Source: Mangrovibacterium marinum (lineage in GTDB: Bacteria; Bacteroidota; Bacteroidia; Bacteroidales; Prolixibacteraceae). From it: 64,000 nt of DNA. The DNA is taken from NCBI RefSeq assembly GCF_003046625.1, contig NZ_QAAD01000003.1:124001-188000 (forward strand), written 5' to 3'. Made by a program: the position numbers and the translations under genes. A model generated the notes under the pieces. That model made no database searches. It was not told the DNA's origin and worked only from the letters and a program-made list of their open reading frames with translations. Positions 53,178-62,034 of this stretch are shown piece by piece. How positions within the stretch are numbered: the first letter of the stretch is position 1; each line of letters opens with the position of its first letter.

Positions 53178-55112
53178 TTAGCTGTTGGCCAGAAATCCGT
53201 ACTTCTGGCTGTAGGCCAGCATCTGTGCGGTGTAGTCCGACTGATAAATAACCTCGACGTCGACCGTTTCGCCGGTTTCATTTTTCACCAGCCGAAGTTC
53301 GGGGTTCAGAAAGCCAGCATAAGGTGCAATATCCAGTTTTTTGAAACGGCTGAGCACCTGTTTGTGCAACTCCAGGTCAATCTTCACGCCGTATTCTTCA
53401 ACTAAAGCTTTCGCGGCCTGAAAATCGCCTTCCGATTTTATGCGCTGGACTTCGTTCAGCAGTTCTCCGAACAGGTCGCGAAGCTTGCCGTAATCGTTGA
53501 TTTGGACGTAAGTTTTCCCATCCCGTTCAACCAAAGCAACCACGCCATCAGCCTTTCCGTGCTCGTAGGCCCATTTTGCGATCAACTGGCGGTTACGCAT
53601 GTGCGATTCTTCCAGGTCTTTGCCCGGCTCAATTCGCGTCAATTGGGTAATTAAGCCATTGCGCAAATAAGCATCGTATTCGGCTTTCCCGGTTTCGGAC
53701 GAGGGCACCAGGCCCAGCTTCTGCAATTTGGGATCGGCAATATAGTAGAGGGCAAACAAATCGGCCCGGGTTTCTTCAATGGTCGAATAGTAATTCTTCA
53801 GATCTTCCGGCTTCACCCCTGGCATCATGCGCCCGGAGCCATGGCCCAGGCATTCGTGCAAATCGGTATGCAAGTTGCCGGCTAGCTGTCCGTACGCACG
53901 GGCACGTTTTATCTCCTCATCGGTAGCGGCAAATTCTTCCAGCATTCCATTGCCCAGCGAATCCTGAAAGTAAGCTTGCGTAATATTTTCGATGGTGACC
54001 GACTTGGAGCCAAATTCTTCGCGAATCCACTCCGAGTTTGGCAAGTTAATCCCGATTGGCGTAGCCGGATAACAATCACCCCCCAGCATGGCGACATGAA
54101 TAACCTTGGCGCTAACACCTTTTACTTTCTCCTTTTTATAGCGGGCATCAACCGGCGAATTGGCTTCGAACCAACCGGCATTCTCCGACAGAACAAGCGC
54201 CCGTTTGGTTCCCTGCACGTCTTTGTAGTTCACAATCGCCTCCCAGCTGGCTTTTATGCCCAGCGGATCGCCATAGATTTCGATAAAACCATTGACAAAA
54301 TCTACCAGTCCTTCATTTTCGTTGGTCCAGGCGATGCTGTAATCGTCGAACAACGTCAGATCGCCATCCCGATAATAGGCAACAAGCTTTTCAATCACCT
54401 GTTTCTGCTGCTCATTCTCGGCAAATTCCACCGCCTTTTCGAGCCAAAAAACAATCTGTTGAATCGCTTTACCATACTTGCCCGTTACACACCAGACGTC
54501 TTCTTTCAGTTCGCCATTTTCTTTTATCAGTGTCGAGTTCAGCCCAAACGAAGGCGCCTGTTTACCGGCTGCTTTGCGCTTGGCCTCATAGAACGCTTCG
54601 GCCTCTTGCTGATCAACCCCCTGATAGTAATTCATTGCCGAGGCTTTCAGCAAATCGCAGCTACTATCCAGACTGATCCGCTTGGCTGCGATTTCGGGAT
54701 TAAAAATAACCTCCAGCAACTGCTCCAGTTCGCCGACAAATGGGAAGGAACTCAAATCGGAAGCTTCCATCAGCGCGGTAAATTCATCGCGACTTAGCCC
54801 CGGACTAAACTTGTCGGTCGAATAATGGTGGTGAATGCCATTGCCAAACCACACGCGCTTCAGATACAGGTGGAAGGCTTTAAACGTAGCCGTATCGCGA
54901 TCGCCCCGATAGCTTTGATAGATCGCTTCGAGCAGCGAACGAATTTTGAGGTTCCAGCGCCCGTTTTGGTCGAACAAGATATCGCGACCACACAGGGCCG
55001 CCTGGCTTAAATAATAGATGTATTGCTTTTGTTTCAGACTCAGCTGTTCGAACCCCGGCAGCTGATAACGCAATATTTTGATGTCGGCAAATTTTTCAAC
55101 AAATACACTCAT
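53178..55112 (-). CDS. Dipeptidyl peptidase III (M49 zinc peptidase)
   Basis: 644 residues, within the range of bacterial DPP III. The M49 zinc motif HECLGH lies near residue 417 (DLHECLGHGSGRMMP) and the second motif EETRADL near 446. No signal peptide, so it is cytosolic. It removes dipeptides from the N-terminus of oligopeptides of 3-10 residues and would serve peptide use. Its start codon at 55112 begins MSVFVEKFADIKIL with no upstream alternative. It is 52 bases downstream of the TrmH-type gene and probably in the same operon. Confidence 0.95.
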   Translation of the reverse strand: MSVFVEKFADIKILRYQLPGFEQLSLKQKQYIYYLSQAALCGRDILFDQNGRWNLKIRSLLEAIYQSYRGDRDTATFKAFHLYLKRVWFGNGIHHHYSTDKFSPGLSRDEFTALMEASDLSSFPFVGELEQLLEVIFNPEIAAKRISLDSSCDLLKASAMNYYQGVDQQEAEAFYEAKRKAAGKQAPSFGLNSTLIKENGELKEDVWCVTGKYGKAIQQIVFWLEKAVEFAENEQQKQVIEKLVAYYRDGDLTLFDDYSIAWTNENEGLVDFVNGFIEIYGDPLGIKASWEAIVNYKDVQGTKRALVLSENAGWFEANSPVDARYKKEKVKGVSAKVIHVAMLGGDCYPATPIGINLPNSEWIREEFGSKSVTIENITQAYFQDSLGNGMLEEFAATDEEIKRARAYGQLAGNLHTDLHECLGHGSGRMMPGVKPEDLKNYYSTIEETRADLFALYYIADPKLQKLGLVPSSETGKAEYDAYLRNGLITQLTRIEPGKDLEESHMRNRQLIAKWAYEHGKADGVVALVERDGKTYVQINDYGKLRDLFGELLNEVQRIKSEGDFQAAKALVEEYGVKIDLELHKQVLSRFKKLDIAPYAGFLNPELRLVKNETGETVDVEVIYQSDYTAQMLAYSQKYGFLANS

Positions 55113-55164
55113 TTTCGATATCCTTGAGTTTTGACTTTTATGATTCTTATTCGGAGATTGGCCA

Positions 55165-55845
55165 TTATCGCTGAGCGATCTTCCGTCGGTACTCTTCCTC
55201 GATCAAATCGGATGATTTGATACTCCGCCGAAGCCAGTTTAGCTTGATTTCGGCCTGTTCCTCAGCTGTCAGTTTCCAGTCGATAGCGGAGTCGTTGCGC
55301 AATTTCCAGGTCAGATGATGCAAAATAACCGCTGCCGACACCGAAATGTTGAAACTTTCGGTAAAACCATGCATCGGGATTTTCAGAAACTCATCCGCTT
55401 CCTCTTTCACCACATCGGAGATACCGGTTAGCTCGGTACCGAAAAACAAGGCTGTTTTCCCCTTTCTCAAATCGAAATCTTCCAGATTAGTATCGCCCTC
55501 GTGCGGGGTAGTAGCCACAATTCGGTAGCCTTGCGCCCGAAGGTTCGCAATCGCATCGCGGCTATTCTCAGCTTTTTGATTGTACCGATTTACGTTTAAC
55601 CATTTGGTAGCGCCCATCGCCACTTCCCGATCGACCTCAAAATCGTTACTATTCTCAATCACGTGTGCATCCTGCAAACCAAAGCAATCGACCGAGCGCA
55701 TGGCTGCACTTGCATTTTGTGGTTGATAGATATTTTCCAGAACAATGGTGAGATAGCGTGTCCGTTGATCCAAAATCCGGTCAAATAATTCGTTCCGTTC
55801 AGAAGTAATAAAACCAGAGAGATAGTTAACCAATTGATAATCCAT
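55165..55845 (-). CDS. trmH: TrmH-family tRNA 2'-O-methyltransferase (SpoU/SPOUT)
   Basis: 226 residues. The SPOUT knot motifs are visible: IVLENIYQPQNASAAMRSVD at the N-terminus with the catalytic Asn/Arg, KTALFFGTELTGISD and IPMHGFTESFNISVSAAVI. The DCFGLQDAHVIEN and final C-terminal extension agree with tRNA (Gm18) methyltransferase. It should methylate the 2'-OH of guanosine 18 in some tRNAs. The exact target within the family is not certain from sequence. It lies upstream of the DPP III gene on the same strand. Confidence 0.92.
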   Translation of the reverse strand: MDYQLVNYLSGFITSERNELFDRILDQRTRYLTIVLENIYQPQNASAAMRSVDCFGLQDAHVIENSNDFEVDREVAMGATKWLNVNRYNQKAENSRDAIANLRAQGYRIVATTPHEGDTNLEDFDLRKGKTALFFGTELTGISDVVKEEADEFLKIPMHGFTESFNISVSAAVILHHLTWKLRNDSAIDWKLTAEEQAEIKLNWLRRSIKSSDLIEEEYRRKIAQR

Positions 55846-55928
55846 TTTGAAGAAAAGCTTGTTGAGCGGACAAAAATAAAAAAAGGGACGCTAAAAGCCC
55901 CCCTTTCGAATCTCTTTCTATCTAAAAT

Positions 55929-56198
55929 CTAGATTGCGTCTTCCAATTCAGCACCTGGTTTGAATTTTACAACCTTCTTTTCAGGAATTTCAATCGGTGC
56001 ACCAGATTGCGGATTTCGGCCGGTACGGGCACTGCGTGTAGAAACGGAGAAAGATCCGAAACCAATTAAGGCAACACGATCGCCATCTTTTAAAGCATCT
56101 GTTGTTGCTGCGATAAACGCGTCAAGCGCTTTTTTAGAGTCTGCCTTAGTCAAACCTGCCTTTTCAGAAATGGCGTCAATTAATTGAGCTTTGTTCAT
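55929..56198 (-). CDS. HU-family DNA-binding protein
   Basis: 89 residues, the normal HU length. The sequence MNKAQLIDAISEKAGLTKAD, VALIGFGSFSVSTRSARTGR and NPQSGAPIEIPEKKVVKFKP covers the full HU fold with its beta-arm signature. HU bends and compacts DNA as a dimer and helps transposition and replication. It is monocistronic, 83 bases upstream of trmH, with an AT-rich 5' region of about 270 bases before the tRNA-Ser gene on the other strand. Confidence 0.97.
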   Translation of the reverse strand: MNKAQLIDAISEKAGLTKADSKKALDAFIAATTDALKDGDRVALIGFGSFSVSTRSARTGRNPQSGAPIEIPEKKVVKFKPGAELEDAI

Positions 56199-56430
56199 AG
56201 GAAAACATGTTTAGGGTTAAAAAAATAAACTGATTAATACTACTTCTTTATTGACATAGTTACAATTATTCTGCGAGACTTACAACTACTTTTTCTAAAA
56301 CATCAATAAAATCAATGGTTTGCAGTTGGTTCTCATTAGAGTTTCATAAAATTCTAAAATAACATTTAAATATGCAAACCAATTGTACTTTTTTTTCTTT
56401 CATAATTTGGTGATATTTTTTGTGAATATT

Positions 56431-56460
56431 TTTGTGCTTAGAAAAAATCGTATACTTTTG
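56431..56460 (+). promoter_or_regulatory. Promoter of tRNA-Ser copy 1
   Basis: TTTG (56431-56434), 18 bases, TACTTTTG (56453-56460), an exact match to the Bacteroidota consensus. The tRNA begins 14 bases after it. Copy 2 has the same box 645 bases on. Confidence 0.75.
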
Positions 56461-56473
56461 TGGCCACAATCAC

Positions 56474-56558
56474 GGAGAGATGGCAGAGTGGTCGAATGCG
56501 GCGGTCTTGAAAACCGTTGATCTTCACGGATCCGGGGGTTCGAATCCCTCTCTCTCCG
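56474..56558 (+). tRNA. tRNA-Ser (UGA), copy 1
   Basis: 85 nt. The acceptor arms GGAGAGA and TCTCTCC pair fully with discriminator G. The anticodon loop is CTTGAAA, so the anticodon is TGA (codons UCA/UCG by wobble). The long variable arm of class II tRNA is present, and the T-stem GGGGG-TTCGAAT-CCCTC has one G-T pair. CCA is not encoded beyond GCA. The antisense strand yields a known kind of false ORF. Confidence 0.97.
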
Positions 56559-56560
56559 CA

Positions 56561-56590
56561 AAGCCGAAGCAACATTGCTTCGGCTTTTTT
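56561..56590 (+). terminator. Terminator of tRNA-Ser copy 1
   Basis: AAGCCGAAGCA (56561-56571) pairs with TGCTTCGGCTT (56576-56586) across ACAT, then TTTT. It begins two bases after the tRNA. Confidence 0.85.
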
Positions 56591-57075
56591 CGTTTTGGAA
56601 GCTCCCGAAAATACCGGATTCCACAAGGCTTCGTTCCGAATGCTGATCAAGCCCAAACAACAACGATGCCCCCGGTACAATTGAATACCCAGTTGTATCT
56701 TCAAGTACCCAAAAACTTCTGCTCGTTGTTTCGCAAAATGGAATCATGAGTCCCTCATCGGAGATTAAAGCATCGCGCAAACGAAACAAATTGCCCGACC
56801 GCCCTCCCAGTGGTGAATGTTGATGTGAAACTCTTACTGAGGGCTTCACGTCAAATAAAAGTCGCATCCCAATAGGCATGATTGGCGATGACCGACTTTT
56901 AGTGAGGGCTTCACTTCAAGTGAAACCCTCAAGCCAGCCGCCCTCCCGTTTGAAAAATATTGATATGAAACCCCTACATTTTGTTATATATCGAAGGCTC
57001 AGCACGTTCTGATTTCTATCGATCGCCACCGCTGCATCGACGGCAAAAAATATTCGATTTTTTCGCACTTATATT
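56591..57075. other. 485-base spacer between the two tRNA-Ser genes
   Basis: No gene is supported. The longest frames are antisense to the tRNA or lie in low-complexity sequence. The stretch has two related pieces, ACTGAGGGCTTCACGTCAAA near 56840 and TAGTGAGGGCTTCACTTCAA near 56900, and a GACCGCCCTCCCA/GCCGCCCTCCCG pair near 56797 and 56937, all of unclear meaning. Confidence 0.5.
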
Positions 57076-57105
57076 TTTGCACTTTCAAAAAATCGTATAC
57101 TTTTG
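57076..57105 (+). promoter_or_regulatory. Promoter of tRNA-Ser copy 2
   Basis: TTTG (57076-57079), 18 bases, TACTTTTG (57098-57105). It matches the spacing of copy 1. Confidence 0.75.
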
Positions 57106-57118
57106 TGGCCACAATCAC

Positions 57119-57203
57119 GGAGAGATGGCAGAGTGGTCGAATGCGGCGGTCTTGAAAACCGTTGATCTTCACGGATCCGGGGGTTCGAATCCCTCTCTCT
57201 CCG
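57119..57203 (+). tRNA. tRNA-Ser (UGA), copy 2
   Basis: 85 nt, identical base by base to copy 1 as far as I compared, with anticodon TGA. The identity also covers some 20 bases upstream (from AAAATCGTATAC) and about ten downstream, so the two genes arose by a recent duplication or are kept alike by gene conversion. Confidence 0.97.
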
Positions 57204-57206
57204 CAA

Positions 57207-57236
57207 AAGCCGAAGCAGTTTTGTTTCGGCTTTTTT
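57207..57236 (+). terminator. Terminator of tRNA-Ser copy 2
   Basis: AAGCCGAA (57207-57214) pairs with TTCGGCTT (57225-57232), then TTTT. The loop differs from copy 1. Confidence 0.8.
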
Positions 57237-57774
57237 GTTGTTAAAAAGCGCAGAACGCAAAACGGCCGCAACGCCGCCTGGTTCTGCCTATTTCCGGGCT
57301 AAGCAAATGTATCTTACGAATCGCACTCCAGAGAAAGAAGGCCGATTACAGCCCCCGGATTTTGCTCGTTCCGAGCCCAGCGTGTCGCTGTTTTTACCCC
57401 CTGACTACGGAGGCATAACAACAATCAGGCTTGGCCTGCCGGCTAAGAGACACGCCAAGCCACAAGAAAGCCAGCCCAGGTCGATCCTTAGCCACAGAAC
57501 ATGCACCAACAAGCTTCTTTTCAGTCTTAACCGCAAACTACCCCCTACACACCAAAACAGGCTGCCCGATCCGGAACAGCCTGCTGTGCTTTTTCTGTGA
57601 AAGTCTTACTCCGCAAAGGTGCTAGGGCGCAATGCCAATAACTGGTTTTGATTAAATGTGGAACGACAACCCAACAACTTCTGAAAACAACGACAACAGC
57701 ATAGTCGAAAACGACTACACTTTCATCCCTGTTGGTGATTCCCCGGAATCATGTAGTTTTTTTATGTTGTAGAT
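57237..57774. other. Non-coding stretch before the GH28 gene
   Basis: No gene. A 121-codon plus frame (57235-57600) has no family features and overlaps the tRNA terminator. The stretch carries a copy of the composite dispersed repeat at 57663-57767, which abuts the GH28 stop. Confidence 0.5.
57663..57767. repeat. Composite ~100-base dispersed repeat, copy 2
   Basis: It begins ACGACAACCCAACAACTTCT and ends TCATGTAGTTTTTTTATG, the counterpart of 20720-20820 in the same orientation. Most of its length agrees, with clustered differences in the middle. Confidence 0.85.
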
Positions 57775-59133
57775 CTATTGTAAAAACGGTTCTCCGTTAA
57801 CAGTCACATTTTTCACAACCAGATTACTGATTATTGATGTATCCAGGTCAGCACTGCCTGCCTCGATCGTCATATCTTCGAAGCGAATATCCGACAAGCG
57901 ATCATACTGCGTAATTCCCACTTCGGCGAATTTATCACATTTCAAATTAAAATCGCGAAAGGTGATATTCTCCGAGGATGATACCGGCGGTGTTTCGCGG
58001 CCTTGCAAATCGAAAAACTGACGCCAGGGGCGGATATAAATTGCTGTGCGTGCGGTCCCTGAAATGCCTTCCAAGGTAATATATTCGTATTTCTGGGGCG
58101 TATCCGGACGCATTTTCAAGAAAATAACACGACTTACATCCTTTACCGTACAGTTACGAACCAACACGTTTTTAGTATGAACGGATTCGCTGCCGCAGGT
58201 AAAAGTTGAATGACAAAAACCATAAGTATTGTTTTCAATCAGGATATTCTCGTTCGGGCCATTGTTCGGATCTTCATCAGCCCAGGGGCCTTTCCCGCCC
58301 TTCATCGCTATTGCATCATCGTTGACCGACATATAACAACCTCTCACCAACACATTCGAACACACATCTAAATCCAGGGCATCGGAACTCGGTGCAGGCA
58401 CCGGTGCTTTCGGCGCAAAAATGTGCAAATCCAACAATTTGGCGTAATTACACTGGTACAGATGCGTAGTCCAAAAGCCGGAGTTATGGAGTTTTACATC
58501 CTGCAACTGTACATTATCGCAACCCCAGATAAACACCAGTCGCGGACGCGAAACCTCCAGGTTTGTACATTTCGGATTCTCCTTTCGGCGTTGCCAAAAA
58601 GCTTCCCAGTACTTCAATCCATTCCCGTCGATTGTGCCTTCACCGGTAATGGTAAATCCGTCAACATCGTAAGCATTAACCAAAGCCGGATAATAATCCA
58701 GGTTCTGTCCTTCCATGCGTGAGGGCATAATCGGGTAATTTGAGATATCATCCGATCCTTTCAACATTCCGCCCTTTTGAATATGCAAATGCGTTCCGGG
58801 CTTAAAGAAAAGGGCACCGCTCCGAAATGTACCTTGCGGAACGACAATTACTCCGCCTCCCGTTGCAGAAACCGTATCGATTAATTGCTGAATGACCTCC
58901 GTATTCAAGCTTAAATCATCCGCAACAGCTCCGTAGTCGGCAATGGAGTACCATTTGCCCAAGGTAGAAGGATCTATTTTTGTTGTATCTGAAAACCACT
59001 CCGGAATAGGTGTTCCATCGGGGAAGGTGTTCGAACTTGTTGCTTTCTTCTCCTGGCACGAGCTGAAAGCAACCAAAGCAATAGCTAACAAGCCAACGAC
59101 TGATTTAACAGTCAATCGAGTCAATCGTTTCAT
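57775..59133 (-). CDS. Glycoside hydrolase family 28 (polygalacturonase-type) lipoprotein
   Basis: 452 residues. A lipoprotein signal ends VAFSSC26. The right-handed beta-helix contains the GH28 catalytic elements in order: SSDALDLDV (D251, D254), VNDDAIAMKGG (D272, D273), a CHSTFTCGSES segment in the GHG position, and VIFLKMRPD (K340) for the RIK motif. It would cut galacturonan-type pectic backbones at the outer membrane or in the periplasm. The leader contains repeated ACTACTATTACTAC and the gene stands alone, so regulation is unclear. Exo or endo mode cannot be told. Confidence 0.93.
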   Translation of the reverse strand: MKRLTRLTVKSVVGLLAIALVAFSSCQEKKATSSNTFPDGTPIPEWFSDTTKIDPSTLGKWYSIADYGAVADDLSLNTEVIQQLIDTVSATGGGVIVVPQGTFRSGALFFKPGTHLHIQKGGMLKGSDDISNYPIMPSRMEGQNLDYYPALVNAYDVDGFTITGEGTIDGNGLKYWEAFWQRRKENPKCTNLEVSRPRLVFIWGCDNVQLQDVKLHNSGFWTTHLYQCNYAKLLDLHIFAPKAPVPAPSSDALDLDVCSNVLVRGCYMSVNDDAIAMKGGKGPWADEDPNNGPNENILIENNTYGFCHSTFTCGSESVHTKNVLVRNCTVKDVSRVIFLKMRPDTPQKYEYITLEGISGTARTAIYIRPWRQFFDLQGRETPPVSSSENITFRDFNLKCDKFAEVGITQYDRLSDIRFEDMTIEAGSADLDTSIISNLVVKNVTVNGEPFLQ

Positions 59134-59436
59134 CTTTCTTCGTAATAGTAATTAATAGTAGTAATAGTAGTTGTCTGGCGACGCAAACAAAAATAGCAAT
59201 ACTTATCGGTCTTCAAAAAAATTTGTAGGGAATCCCAAATATAACGGCACAGCCACGCCTGTGCAAACAAGTTCGATCGCCCGCCATACGGGACAATTGA
59301 ATATTTAGCGAAGAGTAAAAAAAAACGAAAAAAATCAGATGTAGCTTATTTCTGACTGTCACGAACTTACCCAATAAGCAGGTCAAAAAAGTCGCCTTCA
59401 GCCCAAAATATAATTAGGCAGTTTAGATCTTATTAC
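59134..59436. other. 303-base divergent gap between the GH28 gene and tRNA-Trp
   Basis: AT-rich, with no coding signal. On the minus strand an ACTACTATTACTACTATTAA leader lies just before the GH28 ATG (59150-59175). No clean promoter for GH28 could be fixed. Confidence 0.4.
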
Positions 59437-59444
59437 TATATTTG
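59437..59444 (+). promoter_or_regulatory. -7 element of tRNA-Trp
   Basis: TATATTTG is an exact TAnnTTTG match 17 bases before the tRNA. A weak TTAG at 59414 is 19 bases upstream. Confidence 0.6.
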
Positions 59445-59460
59445 CAATCGCAATTGAGAA

Positions 59461-59533
59461 ACGGGTGTAGCTCAGTTGGTAGAGCACTGGTCTCCAAAAC
59501 CAGGTGTCGGGCGTTCGAGTCGCTCCTCCCGTG
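59461..59533 (+). tRNA. tRNA-Trp (CCA)
   Basis: 73 nt. The anticodon loop CTCCAAA gives anticodon CCA. D-loop AGCTCAGTTGGTAGAGC and T-arm GGGCG-TTCGAGT-CGCTC are standard. The acceptor ACGGGTG/CTCCCGT has one T-T mismatch at the sixth pair, which is unusual but does not disturb the call. Discriminator is G. CCA is not encoded. Confidence 0.96.
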
Positions 59534-59535
59534 CA

Positions 59536-59562
59536 AAGCTGTCCATTAGGGCAGCTTTTTTT
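59536..59562 (+). terminator. Terminator of tRNA-Trp
   Basis: AAGCTG-T-CC (59536-59544) pairs with GG-G-CAGCTT (59549-59557) and runs into TTTTT. Confidence 0.75.
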
Positions 59563-59703
59563 GTTTTCACCAATCGGCCTCGCTTCTTCCCGCCCCGGCC
59601 TCCCCGCAATTCTGCAAAATCGCAAGCTGAAATTCCAAATAATTTTGCTATCATTGCATAAAAGTACAATATACTTTTATAACCAATTAAGACAATTAAA
59701 ACA

Positions 59704-60660
59704 ATGAGACGAAACTTTTTACAAAAGCTTTTGAGCGGCCTGATCCTGGTCGGCGGACTAACCAACCTGGCGAATGCTCAAAATCCGGTTATCACCAACA
59801 AGTACACTGCCGATCCTGCGGCGCTGGTCTACAACGACACGGTATACCTTTACGCCGGTCATGATGAATGCCCCACGGAACGCAACTTTTATGAAATGCA
59901 CGAGTGGCTGGTTTACACCTCTACGGATATGGTGAACTGGCAAGAGCATCCCATTCCCTTAAAGGTAACCGACTTTAGCTGGGCTAAAGACGATGCCTGG
60001 GCAGCACAGGTAATTGAAAAAGACGGCAAATTTTACTGGTACATCACCACAACTCACAACTCCATTCCCGGCAAAGCCATCGGCGTTGCGGTTTCGGACA
60101 GCCCGGTTGGGCCTTTTAAAGATGCGCTTGGCAAAGCACTTATAACCAACGACATGACAACCGACACCCCAATAAGCTGGGACGACATTGACCCAACAGT
60201 TTGGATTGACGACAACGGGCAGGCTTACCTGTACTGGGGAAATACCAAATGCTACTGGGCCAAATTGAAAGAAAACATGATTGAGCTGGATGGCCCTATC
60301 CATACCGTTGATTTACCACACTACACCGAAGCACCATGGATTCACAAACACGGCGACAACTACTACCTGTCCTACGCCTACCAGTTCCCCGAAAAAACAG
60401 CTTATGCCATGAGCAAAAGCATTGAAGGTCCCTGGGAATACAAAGGGATCCTGAATGAGCTGGCCGGCAACTGCAACACCAACCACCAGGCCATTATCGA
60501 CTACAAAGGCAAAACCTATTTCATTTATCACAACGGCGGCATGCAGCCACACGGCCATAGCTTCCGTCGTTCTGTATGCATCGACGAGCTGTTCTACAAT
60601 CCGGATGGCACCATCAAGCGAATTGTAATGACCAGCGAAGGAGTACAAGCAGCAGAGTAG
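59704..60660 (+). CDS. Glycoside hydrolase family 43 (arabinosidase/xylosidase type), secreted
   Basis: 318 residues. The signal peptide SGLILVGGLTNLANAQ is followed by a five-bladed propeller with the GH43 triad: base D37 in YTADPAALVYND, pKa modulator D163 in WDDIDPTVWIDD and acid E209 in HYTEAPWIHK. It removes arabinose or xylose side groups from plant polysaccharides in the periplasm or at the surface. No second domain is present, so this is the short form. It lies 140 bases after tRNA-Trp and ends at a terminator. Together with the GH28 enzyme it suggests pectin or hemicellulose use. Confidence 0.93.
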   Translation: MRRNFLQKLLSGLILVGGLTNLANAQNPVITNKYTADPAALVYNDTVYLYAGHDECPTERNFYEMHEWLVYTSTDMVNWQEHPIPLKVTDFSWAKDDAWAAQVIEKDGKFYWYITTTHNSIPGKAIGVAVSDSPVGPFKDALGKALITNDMTTDTPISWDDIDPTVWIDDNGQAYLYWGNTKCYWAKLKENMIELDGPIHTVDLPHYTEAPWIHKHGDNYYLSYAYQFPEKTAYAMSKSIEGPWEYKGILNELAGNCNTNHQAIIDYKGKTYFIYHNGGMQPHGHSFRRSVCIDELFYNPDGTIKRIVMTSEGVQAAE

Positions 60661-60681
60661 TGAAAAAGATTCCAAATATTG

Positions 60682-60710
60682 AAAAGTGATCATCTGATCA
60701 CTTTTTTTTT
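60682..60710 (+). terminator. Terminator of the GH43 gene
   Basis: AAAAGTGATCA (60682-60692) pairs with TGATCACTTTT (60695-60705) followed by a T run. The two-base loop is tight, but two more bases can open. Confidence 0.7.
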
Positions 60711-60759
60711 GGCTCGAATTGAACCATCTTTGCAGCAAATTCTCTTTTTAATAATAATC

Positions 60760-61482
60760 ATGACAGTCGATTTATTCATCCCATGCTTCATTGATCAGTT
60801 TTATCCGCAAACAGCCTTCAATGTCATTAAGGTTTTAGAAAAAGCGGGAGTAAAAGCCATTTACAACCCCGAACAAACGTGCTGCGGGCAACCTTCGTAC
60901 AACAGCGGATACTGGGATGAAACCAAAACATTAGCACAAAAATTCATCGGCGATTTCGAAGGCGAGAGAACAATTGTCAGCCCATCGGCGTCCTGCACCG
61001 GTTTTATCAAAAACTACTACGGGCATTTATTTCCAGAAGGCGACCAACAATTTGAAGCGCAAAACCAGTTAAAAGCGCGCCTGTTTGAGCTAACCGACTT
61101 TTTGGTGAATCACTTACAATTTACCGAATTTGGTGCACGTTTTCCACACAAAGTATGCTACCACGATGCCTGCACGGCTCTTCGCGAGTACGGCATAAAA
61201 AAAGAACCGCGTTTACTTCTTTCGAAAGTTGAAGGCCTGGAACTCGTGGAAATGGAGGACACGGAAACCTGCTGTGGTTTTGGCGGTACCTTTTCGGCCA
61301 AGTTCCATTCCATCTCGACGGCAATGACCGAACAGAAAGTTGAAAAAGCCCTGGCAACCGGAGCCGAATACATCATCTCCACAGAGTCGTCGTGCCTGAT
61401 GAATATCGAAGCTTACATTCTCAAAAACAAGCTCCCCATTAAACCGATCCACATCGCCGACATTCTTGCAAACGGCTGGTAA
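60760..61482 (+). CDS. LutA/YkgE-like (Fe-S)-binding CCG-domain protein
   Basis: 240 residues from the ATG at 60760. Two CCG domains: CFIDQFYPQTAFNVI with QTCCGQPSYNSGYW, and CYHDACTALREYG with ETCCGFGGTFSAKF. These are the cysteine groups of LutA, a subunit of the LutABC lactate oxidase. The upstream frame from 60679 is read through the GH43 terminator and is rejected. lutB and lutC are not in the window and the next gene is unrelated, so it either works with distant partners or in another CCG-based electron transfer. Confidence 0.92.
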   Translation: MTVDLFIPCFIDQFYPQTAFNVIKVLEKAGVKAIYNPEQTCCGQPSYNSGYWDETKTLAQKFIGDFEGERTIVSPSASCTGFIKNYYGHLFPEGDQQFEAQNQLKARLFELTDFLVNHLQFTEFGARFPHKVCYHDACTALREYGIKKEPRLLLSKVEGLELVEMEDTETCCGFGGTFSAKFHSISTAMTEQKVEKALATGAEYIISTESSCLMNIEAYILKNKLPIKPIHIADILANGW

Positions 61483-61693
61483 TGATGCTCTACAACACCC
61501 CTGCTGTTTAAACATATTTAGAATCAAGAACACAGAATTTAGTTGCAATTTCGTAATTTAGCAAGGTTTTCAATTCTATTTTGAAAGGATCGGCCCCGAT
61601 TTTACCTTGTTCTGGCTTGAGTAAATTGTTCTTTTATCCGATATCATGCGGAGATTCTATTTATCGTCATTGTAAAGTTAAACGGCAAGAAAC

Positions 61694-61903
61694 ATGAAAA
61701 CGCATCAGTTACAACAAACAAAAAAAAGAAATTGGCTTGATCATTTAGATCATGTTCGATATTTCACATCTAAAGGCACTGAACCACATCATCCGCTGCC
61801 TGAAAAAAATGGCATTCATTGCACCGGAGAAAAGTTTAACTACATCGTTGACTGGCAAGTAAACGACAACGAACCGAAAACCCGAAGAACGAAGTCATCG
61901 TGA
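61694..61903 (+). CDS. Small hypothetical basic protein
   Basis: 69 residues, rich in His, Lys and Asn (KTHQLQQTKKRNWLDHLDHV, then KGTEPHHPLPEKNGIHCTGE). No signal or membrane segment and no family I recognise. It has its own 210-base upstream gap and a perfect 13-bp terminator just after it, which supports a real transcript, but coding is only moderately likely. Confidence 0.5.
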   Translation: MKTHQLQQTKKRNWLDHLDHVRYFTSKGTEPHHPLPEKNGIHCTGEKFNYIVDWQVNDNEPKTRRTKSS

Positions 61904-61926
61904 ATTGGTTTCAACAACTATAAAAG

Positions 61927-61966
61927 CAGAAGCCCCGCTTATCGATTGAGCGGGGCTTCTGTTTTT
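61927..61966. terminator. Strong terminator with 13-bp stem
   Basis: CAGAAGCCCCGCT (61927-61939) pairs exactly with AGCGGGGCTTCTG (61949-61961) and ends in TTTTT. It closes the small gene and may also stop the ABC transporter transcript from the other side. Confidence 0.85.
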
Positions 61967-62034
61967 CAGTATTGTTCGTATCTGATACCGACATCCCGGG
62001 GATGCCTTCTCGTATCGGGCATATTCAGCAACTG

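Noticed and set aside
56400-57271. Minus-strand frames over both tRNA-Ser genes (containing GIRTPGSVKINGFQDRRI)
   Set aside because: They are antisense translations of the tRNA, a well-known source of false genes; no start signal or independent coding evidence.
57235-57600. 121-codon frame after tRNA-Ser copy 2
   Set aside because: Overlaps the tRNA terminator, composition unlike the neighbouring genes, no motif.
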